Assembly (NCBI GenBank): GCA_034190875.2 | Contig: CM067353.1 | Coordinates: 30,703,059-30,767,058, forward strand | Direction of reading: 5' to 3' | DNA length: 64,000 bases | DNA from: Urechis unicinctus | Lineage: Eukaryota > Annelida > Polychaeta > Xenopneusta > Urechidae | Shown: in pieces, positions 1 to 11,428 of the stretch | How the letters are laid out: each line of letters opens with the position of its first letter | How positions within the stretch are numbered: position 1 is the first letter of the stretch | Translations under genes and position numbers: made by a program | The notes under the pieces: generated by a model | The model's database searches: none | The model's input: only the letters and a program-made list of their open reading frames with translations | Told to the model about the DNA's origin: nothing

Positions 1-2522
1 ATGGCTATCGCTTAGTGCGCAAATACATGGTGGTATGACAGTGACGTATGGAGTATGTATGCTATGTAGCTCTTCGATTACTCGAAGTTTTTTCTGTGGC
101 TGACAACGATGGTTACCGGTAATGTCAATATACGCGATAACAATCTTCCGGTGTATGCAGGATACGAGTATGACCGATTGCAGCTTGTTAAGGCAAATGT
201 AACGATTGTGGAAATTACAGTGATCTATATTTCTCTATCAATATGTCAACGGTCTTAATCAGGTTGGGGACGCATTCTTTCGAATCATTTGCATTTTAAC
301 GAATAGCATCTCATTCGATAACTGTGAAGTTACGTATACATTGATCTACATATATAGTTGTTCAGATGACAACTAATCAATCTCGTGACATTTAGTGATT
401 GATACATCTTTAGCGTCTATAAGTGTGTACCATAAGATTACCGTTGTTGGGGAAATATATAAACGTGGATGCGGAGGCCTTTTCAAGGTGGTGGTTTTCG
501 TAAAGAACCATCTGAGCACAACCTGCACCAGCACAGGGATTAGAAAGATCTGCAGTTGTAGTCCCATTGATCACCAGTTGGAACATTTTAGAGATGCTTA
601 GACATAATTACAGCATTGTGTAGTACGCAATTTTACAGTGTGGATATTATACACAGGGGTCGGCTGCACACTGTGTTACTGTCATAAATGGTTTTGTGGA
701 GGGAGCAAACAAAACTGCCTGATCACATTGAGCTCAACATTCGACTGATGTACAATTTGCACGTACCTTAACTAACTGACAGAGGCAAGCAATAAAGAAA
801 AGTGGCCGTGCAGCTTCTGCGTAAAATTGCGAAACACCAATGACATAGTTTCTGTTTTGTACTATTTGCCTGAATATAAAACTCATGCTGTAGTGAAATG
901 TGATATCAATCAAACTAGTGATTAAGCCCTTTGTTTGTTCTATGATGGACTAACGCTTCTGCATAATACCGAGTAAGAAATTTATTCTTCTTGGCATTAA
1001 GATTATTGTTATTATGCAAAATAATAAATCGCCAAATAGTCTCAACTGTTTTCAATAATTGATAAGCACCATAAATTGGATGAAATATAGGTTAAAACTG
1101 AGGCCGTTACAGCAGTGGGTTGTCGGTGGCACCTCCTTTCCTCCAGTACACTTTTATGCCAGCGAACCCACTCGCCACTTTATCAATTTACTTTATCCTT
1201 TTTAGGTAGTAAAAACATAATGAATTTCCTCACCCATTCAAAGTATTACCTTCAATATGACCATAAGCCTACTTACCTCTGCCATTAGCCTACCGATCGC
1301 TACTTAAAGAGCGCGTTGACTACGAATATGTTATTACAAATAGCTCTGTTGCATATTTACATATGTATATGCAATTATATGTTAGTGGTGAGCTATAATC
1401 CGATGATTTTCACAGGCTCTCAGGTTTTTGGTTAAATTCATAATCAGCCATTTTTTATTCGTTATGGGAACATGAATCTCGCCTATCACCAGCCTGTTAT
1501 GAGCCTCCAGCGTGGTACAACGGAGGCGCAATGATATACGCCATTTCAACCTGTATGTGTTACTGATCTAACCAGTGTGAAATGTCCATGTTTGTTTTTC
1601 ATTTGATATTAACTTATATGGAGTACTACAAATGCGCGATCTACCAGAAACTTTGCTGAAACAATGTGCATGCGTGTTATGTTATCAACATATGAGTTTG
1701 GTTGCCCTTGAACATAAATGCCACCAACTAATAAACGCTTCCAACCGGTGCTGTCGTGAGTGGTTATTGACGTGCAGGTTTGAAAGAATATATTTTACTT
1801 GCATCTCCCGACCTTACAAATTTACTGCCATCAACAGAAAACATCGTCTTTTGTTTAGTCGGTTACTTTTGAAACGACCCATATTTACTCATTGTAAGGG
1901 CGATCACTTTGGGAAGACCCCAGTATTACCTGAATTCTCTTTGCTCTTCTCTTGTATTCTATTCGGTGTAAACTGGTAAAGCAGTATATCGTCAGCAACT
2001 CCGCGCAGCCAAATAGAATCTAATGTTAACGAAATCAAATGTACGCATACTTCATCGAGTCAAGAATGTAGGATATTCGCTGGAACCATGATGACATAAA
2101 TACTGTTAAGCTTCATTTGGAGTGAAAGGCGGATGTTATTAAGTTGCAGTGTACAATAATGCATAGAAACGATCTTATTTGTCGATATGGAGCTATTCTA
2201 CATGGCCATTAAGCCTTATAAGCTTGAACGAAAATTGGTCATTATGCTCCGCTACATTAAACAATTGCCTTGTTTTGAGACAGGTTCTAGATTATCCGAG
2301 GAAATGTAGCCAACTTGTGCCACGTGTAAGCGAGTATGATTCGAATATCCATCATAGTTCAATTTATCAAGCAACAGAACAGTGATTGGTCATTTGTAGC
2401 AATCGAGCAAATAGGAACAGAAATTGTACCCACAACTTGGGTACAGGAAAGGTGGGTGTATGAAGGAAGGACCAGTGGATTGCTCGGTGCAGAAGTGGAT
2501 TGCTTGCTAGGGCATACCAATG

Positions 2523-2799
2523 GATTGCTTGCTTGGTGCAGAACAATGGATCGCTCGGTGTAGACCAGTGGATTGCTTGGTGCAGAACAATGGATCGCTC
2601 GGTGTACACCAGTGGATTGCTTGGTGCAGAACAATGGATCGCTCGGTGTAGACCAGTGGATTACTTGGTGCAGAACAATGGATCGCTCGGTGTACACCAG
2701 TGGATTGCTTGGTGCAGAACAATGGATCGCTCGGTGTACACCAGTGGATTGCTTGGTGCAGAACAATGGATCGCTCGGTGTAGACCAGTGGATTGCTTG
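2523..2799. repeat. 44-bp minisatellite, about 6 repeats, unit 0
   Basis: Period 44 bases, each with GTGGATTGCTTGGTGCAG and AATGGATCGCTCGGTGTA; positions 41-42 alternate GA/CA. Since 44 is not a multiple of three and stops are lacking, overlapping frames are open on both strands; these are not genes. Confidence 0.95.
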
Positions 2800-3216
2800 C
2801 TCCTTTCCTCTTTTGCACTTGTAGTTATCCTGCAAGACCTGGATTGCAATTGCTTAGCGTATTCACCACATCATACGTTGATTGTGTTTGTTTGCGATGT
2901 TCAATATGGCCTTATTGCGGAGTAGTTTCTCTGGCAGTTAGATTGTTGTGTAGTCTGGTTTCTCGCGTGGTGGTGACCGTTCTTCTGGTTGTAGTCGAGT
3001 CACATTTGCAGTTCCCTTTTGTGGGGTGGTGGAAGAGTATGGTCCTTACGTCTGGAATATCGTATTGCTCCTCTTCACGCAGGATTTGCTGCAGTCGTGG
3101 TGTCGTTCTGGTATACCATCCTCTGGTGTGGGTAGGATGCAACACATCCTGCCAAGACTTGTTTGTCGTGGAGTTCTATACAATATCTTCTATATACCTC
3201 TGGCGAAAGGCGTGGT
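2800..3216. other. Spacer between minisatellite and (TA)n array
   Basis: Copies at 16890-17330 and 57123-57542; deleted in unit 2. Open on several frames on both strands but without recognisable domains. Confidence 0.5.
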
Positions 3217-3217
3217 T

Positions 3218-3297
<80 letters not shown>

Positions 3298-3395
3298 TAT
3301 ATATGTATATATACATATATAAATATGTATATATATATATTAAGATATATATAAATATATGTATATGTATATATATATATATTTATATATATATG

Positions 3396-3484
<89 letters not shown>
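3217..3484. repeat. (TA)n array, unit 0, between minisatellite flank and duplicate block
   Basis: TA repeats with GTA and AAT interruptions, followed by a short GT-rich stretch. Equivalent arrays lie at 17331, 36740 and 57543. Confidence 0.95.
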
Positions 3485-3487
<3 letters not shown>

Positions 3488-3506
3488 GGGTTGTGTGTGT
3501 GTTGGC

Positions 3507-5222
3507 AGGTCATTTCTAAGCTATCATATTGCTACGCTTCCCAAGCACAAAATATAGAATATACAACACTCTGGGGATTAGCACAGGCGATGGAACGTGG
3601 CATTGTAAAAGAGATAATCTTACAGCAACACGGTATTCGCTATTTACCATTATGATCCCCATGGAATCGGCTTGTGCTATTCAGTTATGCAGTTCTATTA
3701 AATGTCATCGTGTGATGTTGTAATCATAACGACCACAAATCCAACCAAGCCGCTAATTCGATGATTTTGACTGCAAATAAATCTGTGATCAGTGTTAAAT
3801 GAGTACCAGGCAGTTTTCTTATTGGATAGCTATGTTCTCATTTGGAAGCGGCTCTTCATGCACTTCACTCAGTAGCCCGGGTATTATGGTGGTTCTATGG
3901 CATAATCACATTTTACCACTGATCACAGAGTGCACGCTATTTCCCTATCATCGACGCATAAAAAAGGAGCAGCTCGTTAGTCGCTGTGGTTATGCTTTAA
4001 CATCACCATCCATCAAGCTAAAACTACAATGAATCTTGGGCTAGTAGCTGAATACGCATATTGGAATCTTATTGGGAATCTGTGCTTAACTGGAGAGCGC
4101 AATTGGGACTTTAGCAACCTCAAAGTCCCTAACCCGAATTATTCCCGATAAGATCCGGGCATCTATTAAGCACTTATTGATTCATTTGTTCCCCTCTTTG
4201 CGTACATTGGGTTTTGGTGGAGTAAAAATATTCTAAGAGGGCACATTTGCAACTTCGTCCTACGAAATATGTGAATACGCCACAAGTGAGCGTTATTATG
4301 AACTTACAACAATAACAAAAACATGAATAATTAGGGGGCGTGGTCGCCTCAGCTAGTCAGAAGACTCCATGGGCAGATCCTTGAAAAGTTGGATCAACAG
4401 TCCAATGAGCTTTTGATGATTTTATGGCAGCGCCATTCGATGAAGGGCGTATATATCACTCCTTGGAATATTCCCCTGGCACGGTTCCTAACAACGTGAC
4501 ATATACAAGTGCGTCCCATTGGATGTTTGTTGTTGTGACCTCGTTTAGTAGCGCTTACTAGGATTCAGTTATTGAATATCACTGCGCTGAGGCTACCCAG
4601 GCGTGATGTGACGTGATTTAGGGCTAACACTAATGGCGTTCTAGAAAACAACAATGCGTAATGTGCTCTAACCCCGTCTACCGCGTGCAACGTGCCAAAC
4701 AGGGCGAATATTCAAGCCATACAATGAACGAACTGGCTTTGAATGAGATTGGTGTTTTCGGCTCGAGGGACCCGTCAACCATTCAACGTGGTTTAAAGGC
4801 ATCAATTCACTGTAATATTTGTCAAGGTCCCGTTCCTCATATTTCCTTAAGTCGGTATTGTAGGTGTATGGAAGAAGCTCACTTAAACAGTTCACAAAGG
4901 TATCAAAAACAATCGAGTTGCCATTGCGATATCATGATGTGATGAAGGAGTGTTCCAAAACGAAAGCATGTAGGTTAACACCCAGTGATAACCTACATGA
5001 TATTGTCATTTCGTTGTTGTGGCCGCAGTAAAGCGAGCCAGTAACAATTTCGCCGGCAGAGTTGGTCAAAACAGAATGCGTTTGTTGGCAACAAACGGCT
5101 CGTAGCCGAGACATGTCTCATCCGTAAAACATTTAAATGTCCAAATATGCGCTGGCGCCAAGAGCGATAAAGTCCGTGCATTTTGTGGAATTCCCGTCGG
5201 GTACCCTGTGGTCGGTGAGAAC
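3507..5222. repeat. Duplicate block and downstream flank, unit 0
   Basis: Aligned with 61665-63390. The frames at 4661-4942 (plus) and 4668-4895 (minus) recur in the other units but overlap each other on opposite strands and have no family match, so neither is called. Confidence 0.75.
5068..5220 (-). pseudogene. Antisense apple-like remnant, unit 0
   Basis: The minus strand reads KCFTDETCLGYEPFVANKR, with upstream codons for STKCTDF in another frame. Cx5CxGY is the usual heart of a PAN/apple module. In units 1 and 2 it lies downstream, in antisense order, of the antisense LamG fragment. A frameshift between the two halves is shared by all four copies. The assignment is by motif only. Confidence 0.3.
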
Positions 5223-5270
5223 AAGAGAGAAACTGCAAGCAGCTACGTCACGTCGACATCCTGGCCTTAA
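5223..5270 (+). pseudogene. Unit 0 remnant of gene B exon 3 (last codons only)
   Basis: Matches the end of the unit 1 apple exon (codons for A-S-S-Y-V-T-S-T-S-W then TAA). It is joined directly to GGTCGGTGAGAAC, which in unit 1 lies about 3 kb upstream. The rest of gene B and the antisense LamG fragment are deleted. Confidence 0.75.
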
Positions 5271-5958
5271 GCGGTTTATGCTTCTACTGTAGATCGATAA
5301 TTGTTAGATGTTTACTACTGTCTTGTTTGCGATACATAATACTGCCACGGATAGTTACCATTATCATAATCTGAGAGTGAGTTCGATGCATATGCATGAT
5401 ACCTTTGAGGGTTATACCGATTGGCTACTCGCCAAAATAACATTAGGGGTAACATAATGGTTACACAGCCTTCAATTTAGTTTTGGTTATCTAGTCTTTC
5501 GAAGTACATGCCAAATACTTGGCTGCGCCCCAGACTTCACTGCTTAGCTGCTCGTCTACGACAAGACAATGTGTAAATCTGATGCGTCTGAATAGTCATT
5601 GGACATGCTCGTCTACCTTCGTACCACACCTTACTGGAAAAGTCACTGACGGGATAGTAAACTAAATTGGCCTCTCTGCTTGTTCCCTGTAATGATGCTG
5701 ACTTGTCTTATACACCCTTGTTTCTATATGATGTTGTCGGCGTCCGATGAGGATGCGCACAACGTCCACTGGAAGCTTCAGGGCTTCTCAGCAGGCTTAG
5801 TAACATCAATCATCTTAAAGAATAGGGCGGCGTAGCCGACAAAAGCACTAGGAGAGCCGATATGTTTCGCGAAAAAGAAAGATCTACTATTAAAGTAAGA
5901 TAAATAGAGATAATATGTTTATTATCACTTCCAAAGAGCTCCTGGACTTACGAGAAAT
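5271..5958. other. Flank after gene B remnant, unit 0
   Basis: Copies at 24584-25283 and 63439-64000; absent from unit 2. It includes the possible donor-bearing mini-exon at 5852-5896; otherwise no gene, RNA or simple repeat seen. Confidence 0.5.
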
Positions 5959-6150
5959 GTTCTGCACCCATCCAAAAGTGAAGTAAAAAGCATCAATAAA
6001 GCAGATGAAAATCACAAAGGAAAAGCCCTGCAAAAAACTATCAGCGGTCTATCAACATCCATGGTATAAATCACTGCTGAAGTTAAAGATCTTAAAGAAC
6101 TTGAACCGCAGAAGAGGCGCCTTGAAACGCGACATACAGCTACTGTTTGA
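5959..6150 (+). pseudogene. Charged, coiled-coil-like decayed frame, unit 0
   Basis: One frame shared with unit 1 reads VLHPSKSE, DENHKGKALQKTISGLS, then after a stop ITAEVKDLKELEPQKRRLET. The Lys/Glu/Leu pattern suggests a coiled coil. Just upstream, codons for ADMFREKERSTIK run into AAA|GTAAGA, a possible donor (5852-5896). A different frame is also open over part of this stretch, so coding is uncertain. Confidence 0.22.
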
Positions 6151-7559
6151 TGGCCTTACCGTCCCCGTCAAATACTCATCAATTGATTGTTACATGAACT
6201 ACGAATAATCCCATTATAAACATCAGGCTCATTACATGGAGGACTTATCTGTGAACGTATCCTGCTTTACTAAGGTAATTACCACTAGTTTGTATTATTC
6301 CGTCTAAGTTAAGTGTTGATTAACTAATAATAAGAACCAGAAAATAATAAGCTTGTGGCTCGTGTATAGTGTATTGATGAATATGCAATTCCTGTTCCCG
6401 AAATTGTTCTAGTATTATAACTACGCCCCATGGAAATAATTAATAATAAACACAAAGCATGTATAACAATGGGTGACTTAAAAATTGGGACCACGGTGAT
6501 ACCTCAATACCTAAATAACACGCAATTTGCATTGCCATTTATGAATGTAGCAAATAATTGCTACAATATGCTACATTATATATCTATCATTATATATCTA
6601 TTTGTTGACGTAGCTTATACATGCATTTATGTATGCCTTAATGCAATAACCTGCCCAAACAGAGTTCACCTCATTCGTATAAGGCATTGTTTTAAATTAC
6701 CAGCCCCCATACCCCTGGCCATTCCAGCAATCTGATATTAGCAGGCAGAAGATGAGTCATACAAAAATAACATTATTCTCCCACAACAGGTTTTGTGCAC
6801 AATTTATGAGGGACAATGGGAAGACAGTCCCGGGATACATGATCCTTATTTAACAACTTGCATATTTTTTATTCATGTAAGTTGAAATTGGATATCATTG
6901 AATTGTTGCTGTAAGTGAATAAATCCACTGCTACTAGTGTTCAATCCCTTTGAAGTCTTTGAATCTCTTTCTCCGTTTGAATATTGGTAATGGGTCGTAA
7001 TGTTGTGATATAATCTGTGGATTTATGCTCAATCGAACAAGTTAACTTCAAACGCTAATTGAACTTGCAGTGTTGCTTCGTTGCCGCTTTGCTAATAAAA
7101 ACATTATTATGTTGATGACGTGTACATGCAAGGTGGAAGGGTAACGTCATACCACACTACCAGGGTAACATAAAACGCGCCCTGCAATTCTCCCACTGTT
7201 GCCTGCTGTAAGGACCGCCGGTCTCTGTGCCAGTGGTGTTTACTGCATTTGATATGAATTATGAATTAATGGTGCTCACCACACCGGCGTACTATTGGAA
7301 GGGAAGGAGAGCTCCGTTGATACATGCATTCTTATGTGACCAATCACAATAGAGAGGATAAATTGTGTGCTCAATTTCATCTTCTGCAGTCATTTTAACT
7401 GTAGGTTATTAATTACTCTGTCCGCACAATCAATTAAAAGTTTTGATAATTTTAGCGACAGACACCTATGCGATTTTTACATCGTAACAAAATAGTTACA
7501 CTGGTAACAGTGCTATGACGCAGCCAGGTTATATGATAAATATATATAAAATTTATTCA
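6151..7559. other. Unit 0 spacer with conserved CRE-like block
   Basis: Copies at 25485-26780 and 45805-47020. The region 7110-7200 is very well kept among units. No gene seen; the 101-codon frame at 6430 is broken in the other units. Confidence 0.45.
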
Positions 7560-8140
7560 CCATCTTCACAGAATGGTATCTGATAAGATCTGGCGCGTAT
7601 GTTAACCAAACACCTAACTCCTCATATGCAAGCTTCCTGTGTACAATAAGGTTTCCCAGACACATTAACTAATTGAAGATTAGGCTCATCAGAACCTAGT
7701 TTTTGTATGAGCGTGTCATAATCGTCGTCAGAAGCGGGTCTATTTCCTTAAATGTTCAGCTAGCACATCGACATCCATACCATAAAAGCGGGATTCAATT
7801 TGTTCAGAAGCAGCACGATCACGATGCCAATGATCATATATCATATATATTGACAACATCATCAATGGTGAAAATAGTTTGCCTAGTGAGAAGGCATAGC
7901 AAACATCGCTAGAAACCCGCTTTACGTTTCTTATGCAGGGCCCATTCCTCAACAGGCGCACCAGTTGAGGGCCCATCGCTGATGGACTGGCTGCCTAGAA
8001 ACTCTAGGAACAGATATTGAACCGTGTAAGCCAACGCAGTTGAGGTATTTATGTACAACAAGCAGATTCTTTAGCAGAAATGATAATGCCAAAACCACAA
8101 TAAAAGCTGCCAAACCGATAACCATGACCAAAGCTCACGA
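7560..8140 (-). pseudogene. Antisense decayed membrane-protein-like coding region, unit 0
   Basis: Reading the minus strand from 8131: a clear membrane helix (VMVIGLAAFIVVLALSFLL), then in shifted frames STGAPVEEWALHKKRKAGF, CLLCHLT, then HRDRAASEQIESRFYGMDVD and DDDYDTLIQKLGSDEPNLQ. The pieces need at least three frame changes. The same order is seen in units 1 and 2, with different breaks. I do not recognise the family. A hydrophobic helix followed by a charged tail suggests the end of a single-pass or multipass membrane protein. There is no stop-free frame now. Confidence 0.35.
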
Positions 8141-8184
8141 ATGCCGAATTCACCCACATAAATACTACAGGTGTATTTGTTAAT

Positions 8185-8900
8185 GCATCATTATTACTTG
8201 TTATGATCCGGGGTTTGTTATATAGATAATAGAAGATTGCATGCAGAATTGAGAAAGTATGATCAGTAGTCATATCTGTCATACTGCCTTCATATTGATT
8301 AATTTCTAATGCTACTTCCACGTTGATTGGTTCATATCTAATTCAACTTCCATGTTGATTTGTTCATAATTAATGCAATTTTGATATTGATTGGTTCATA
8401 TCTAATTCAACTTCTATGTTGATTGTTTCTTATTTGATGCTACTTCCATGTTGATTGGTTCAAGCTAATGCGTCTTCCATGCTGCTTGGTTTATATCTAA
8501 TGCTACTGCCATGCTGATTGGTTAATATATCTAGTCTCATAACAGCAGCTTCATCATTGTATGTGACCCCTATGTATGTAAGCATATAAGCAATAACATA
8601 TCCCTTTGTAATATACTAATGATCAACATATTCACTATTTGATGCCAAATTGCTAAGCGGCCAATCTTGCAGGATGAAATCGAGAATGTCAGGAGCTTCC
8701 CCTTATTTACATACTAAGCCTTTCTCCAGTGTTCGCAATTTGGTGAAGGCATAGCTTAATAACTGGACGTTAAAAAGGATGCAGTCCCCTTAATTACAGT
8801 CTGTGCATTTAATATAACCTCATATTATTGCTACAAGGGAGACGTTGGGGTGGTTAAATCATGTGGTCAACTTGTATCAAATGAAATCAGATGACCGATG
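8185..8900 (-). repeat. Right arm fragment, unit 0
   Basis: Corresponds to 28630-29345 of unit 1. Its first part is joined to the decayed antisense region because about 1.3 kb of arm is deleted. Nothing else seen in it apart from the short tandem repeat. Confidence 0.7.
8285..8545. repeat. Short tandem repeat (about 30-35 bp) around CATGTTGATTGGTTC, unit 0
   Basis: Seven or so imperfect copies of a word containing CTACTTCCATG, TTGATTGGTTCATAT and CTAAT. It lies in the shortened right arm. Confidence 0.8.
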
Positions 8901-9404
8901 AATTTTATACATGTACAGTGCATGGCAGTGCCCCCCATGTCTACATTAAAACCTTGGTGGTGATTTGATAAGCCGATATGACCACACATTACACATCAGA
9001 GATGGACTCTTTGAATGCGATGTAGCCATTTGTATATCTAACTTTATAGAAAGATAACGATCTTTGAGACACTAGGAATTCGGGAAACATAAAATGTGAT
9101 GGCTTATTACTTTTATATTAAATATCCGATAATCTCAGACAGCTAGACCACACTTGCTATCTGAAACGCCGGTAGGTAAGAACAGGGCTCTATACACCAT
9201 GCTGACTTGCGGGTTGGTCCCATGCTACTGTTACTCAATTTAGGTCGGTAGTAAATAGTATTGAAACATAGGGCATCGCACGAATATTGAGGGACAGTGA
9301 ATGCTAGAATATGCTTTCACAATCAATAATGCTCTAGCACAAATAGAATGCCCGATATGATGATTTTGACGACACAGCTCTATTCATGTCGGGTGGATGT
9401 GGAG
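8901..9404. other. Spacer before the SINE-like head, unit 0
   Basis: Aligned with 49330-50380 and, in part, 30140-30340. Short minus-strand frames here are not conserved. Nothing recognisable. Confidence 0.4.
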
Positions 9405-9471
9405 AGGTTGACATGGCGTAGTGGTTAGCTGCTTCCACAGGTAATGGCTTTGTTCCAAAGTTATGATCCCG
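9405..9471 (+). mobile_element. tRNA-derived SINE-like head, upstream of gene A copy 1
   Basis: Box A-like TGGCGTAGTGG (9414-9424) and a decayed box B-like GTTATGATCCC (9460-9470), 35 bases apart, as in RNA polymerase III promoters of tRNA genes and SINEs. There is no tRNA cloverleaf ending. The 3' end of the element is not visible. Confidence 0.4.
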
Positions 9472-9826
9472 TTTAATGGCGGTCCAATATGTGATAGGGG
9501 TGCGGTCCTCATCATCGCTGCAGGCAAAAAATGGCAGCGTTGCTTGCCTGCAGTGGTGATGCGAATCGATTTGTGTGGCGGCTTTGTATTATGATGACTG
9601 TGTCATGTACTATGCATGTATCTATGATGCCAACACTTTTTAGCCAGCCCTAAGTATGTAATGAATAGCTTGTGTTAGATGGCTAGATGAACGCATATAT
9701 ACCAATACCAAAGGTACAAGCTGCATTAGTGGATAAGTAGCAGTGGCCGAGTTCGGAAATCAAACCCCATGGTAACGGGTGGATTTGAAGAACCGGATTT
9801 AATTACGATTTATACAATCGCCGACG
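9472..9826 (+). promoter_or_regulatory. 5' flank of gene A copy 1
   Basis: Conserved among the three copies (30409-30767, 50448-50806). Holds TATATA at 9696 in place of the TATAAA of copy 3. No other site stands out. Confidence 0.35.
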
Positions 9827-9918
9827 ATGGGAAGGTTTGGCGATATCTCTTTGCTATACGTAATTCTGGTTGGTTTTGAGAGGTATAAGTACATTTGTTC
9901 TACACAATGACTGCCACG
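9827..9918 (+). pseudogene. Gene A copy 1, exon 1, frameshifted
   Basis: Aligned with exon 1 of copies 2 and 3 from the ATG to the donor CACG|GTAAGT, but 92 rather than 103 bases: 11 bases are missing after the codons for YVILV. The frame then runs into TGA near the old N-D-C-H codons. The start context is GACGATGG instead of ACCATGG. The donor is intact. Confidence 0.7.
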
Positions 9919-10078
9919 GTAAGTAAAAGCTACACTGCTTTGATAAAATGTATTGAATCGTAGTTAATGCAGTCAAAATATGGCACGACATACATTACGA
10001 GTTTGATGTTTCCGTCGGGAATAACATAGCAACTACATGGCGCTTGTGCAGAATGTGTTCGATAATTGGGTTGCGGAC

Positions 10079-10353
<275 letters not shown>

Positions 10354-10394
10354 GCTAATATGCCAATGCACATTACACATATTTCGCCCCCCAG

Positions 10395-11048
10395 AATCGT
10401 ACTATCTCCCCCAGGAGGCTGTACACAATTCTACCATTGTCGGCGGGACCATTGACATTGCGCGGGACCTTTCATGGGAGCGTGGCAATAGTGCCAGGTA
10501 TTAGAGGAAATGCGGCCTACTTTGATGGAAACACGAAGGTGAGTTTGGGGGAGGGTCGAGATTCATGTCTCTTGGACCCACAGCTGTGCCAGAAGGGGAT
10601 GACACTATCAATGTGGATAAGGTTTGATAATCAACAAACCAACGACCAGTACATTTTCAGCAATGGAGGTCAGACCTCTGCTTCATACGGTTACGCCATA
10701 TTGCAGCAACCCAAACACCTTCTGGTGATAATCAAAACCAAAACCAAACGGTGGATGTTTAGATCATCGGATGAGATAATGCCGCTCGATTGGTTCTTCC
10801 TCTTAGCCACATGGCATGTCGACCACGGTGTTCACGTATACAGAAACGGAACGGTACTTAACGGAACAAAATCCTCCACCAGTATGAGTTTGTCATCTAC
10901 GCCATTCAATAGTTGCTCCTGGGTGGGATAAATAATGCCGATGCAGCTGATACCACAATGTGTTTTAAAGGAGTCTTGGACGAAATCAACTTCTGTGACC
11001 AATGGACGACCGATGATGAGATGCTGGCCATGTACCAGAAAGAACTCG
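10395..11048 (+). pseudogene. Gene A copy 1, exon 2 (LamG), two frameshifts
   Basis: LamG exon with good acceptor (CCCAG at 10394) and donor (CTCG|GTATTC). Compared with copies 2 and 3 it carries about four extra bases at 10458-10470, which leads to an in-frame TAG at 10502. It also lacks one T at about 10913, giving TAA at 10929. Between the lesions the LamG frame is well kept ([28 protein letters not shown]), and after the second it resumes with LLGGINNADAADT. At 654 bases the length equals 651 plus 4 minus 1. Not expected to make a full product. Confidence 0.85.
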
Positions 11049-11168
11049 GTATTCTATTTCAATATTTATCGTATCTCCATTTTATTATGATTATAAATCA
11101 CGAAGCTGTCAATGAACCATCTTTCTGTCGATTGCTTGTTCTCTAAATCCAAACAGTTAATCATTCAG

Positions 11169-11428
11169 AGAATGACGTGATGGAGGAAGGTGGTCTTTAT
11201 TACTCGGTGAAGATGGAAGAGGCAATGACACCCCAGGACCTTGCCATCACTTCGGAGAACGTCCACAGCTTTGTCTTGTGTCTGTCATTCTGCAACCGGT
11301 GGCATTACTGCATGACTGCCACTTTCAACCTTGACACCGGGCTGTGTCAGTTGTTTAATGTATTTCCGTCCGATGTATTCCTCATTAAGAGAGGAACGGC
11401 AACCACCTACACCAAGTCGACAACTTAG
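11169..11428 (+). pseudogene. Gene A copy 1, exon 3 (apple-like), itself intact
   Basis: Same 260-base length, acceptor TTCAG and stop as copy 3. Cysteine pattern LCLSFCNRWHYCMTATF then GLCQLF. The exon has no lesion, but exons 1 and 2 of this copy are broken, so it is placed with the pseudogene. Confidence 0.75.

Larger units (their letters stand above)
1..9404. repeat. Tandem unit 0 (right part of a unit)
   Basis: Starts inside the left arm (position 1 matches 34499 and 54256). Runs through the 44-bp minisatellite, (TA)n, one direct-duplicate block, the gene B remnant, the decayed antisense region and a shortened right arm. It lacks about 1.8 kb after the (TA)n array that unit 3 still has (57870-59690), and 1.3 kb of right arm that unit 1 still has (about 27340-28625). 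Confidence 0.88.

Noticed and set aside
2523..2799. CRISPR-like array
   Set aside because: The repeats are contiguous 44-base tandem copies without unique spacers, in a eukaryotic sequence.
2793..3557. 254-codon frame across the spacer and (TA)n array of unit 0
   Set aside because: More than half is (TA)n, and the first part is open in several frames at once with no domain and no retention in unit 2.
4668..4895. 75-codon minus-strand frame and the overlapping 93-codon plus-strand frame
   Set aside because: Both recur in the other units, but the units are so alike that this proves little. They overlap on opposite strands and match no family.
9405..9471. Functional tRNA gene
   Set aside because: Box B is degraded, and no cloverleaf with matching acceptor stem could be drawn. 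A SINE-like remnant fits better.
10437..10931. 164-codon frame beginning MSAGPLTL as a gene start
   Set aside because: The start lies inside the LamG exon and in the wrong frame for the splice. The frame joins the real one only because of the +4 insertion.
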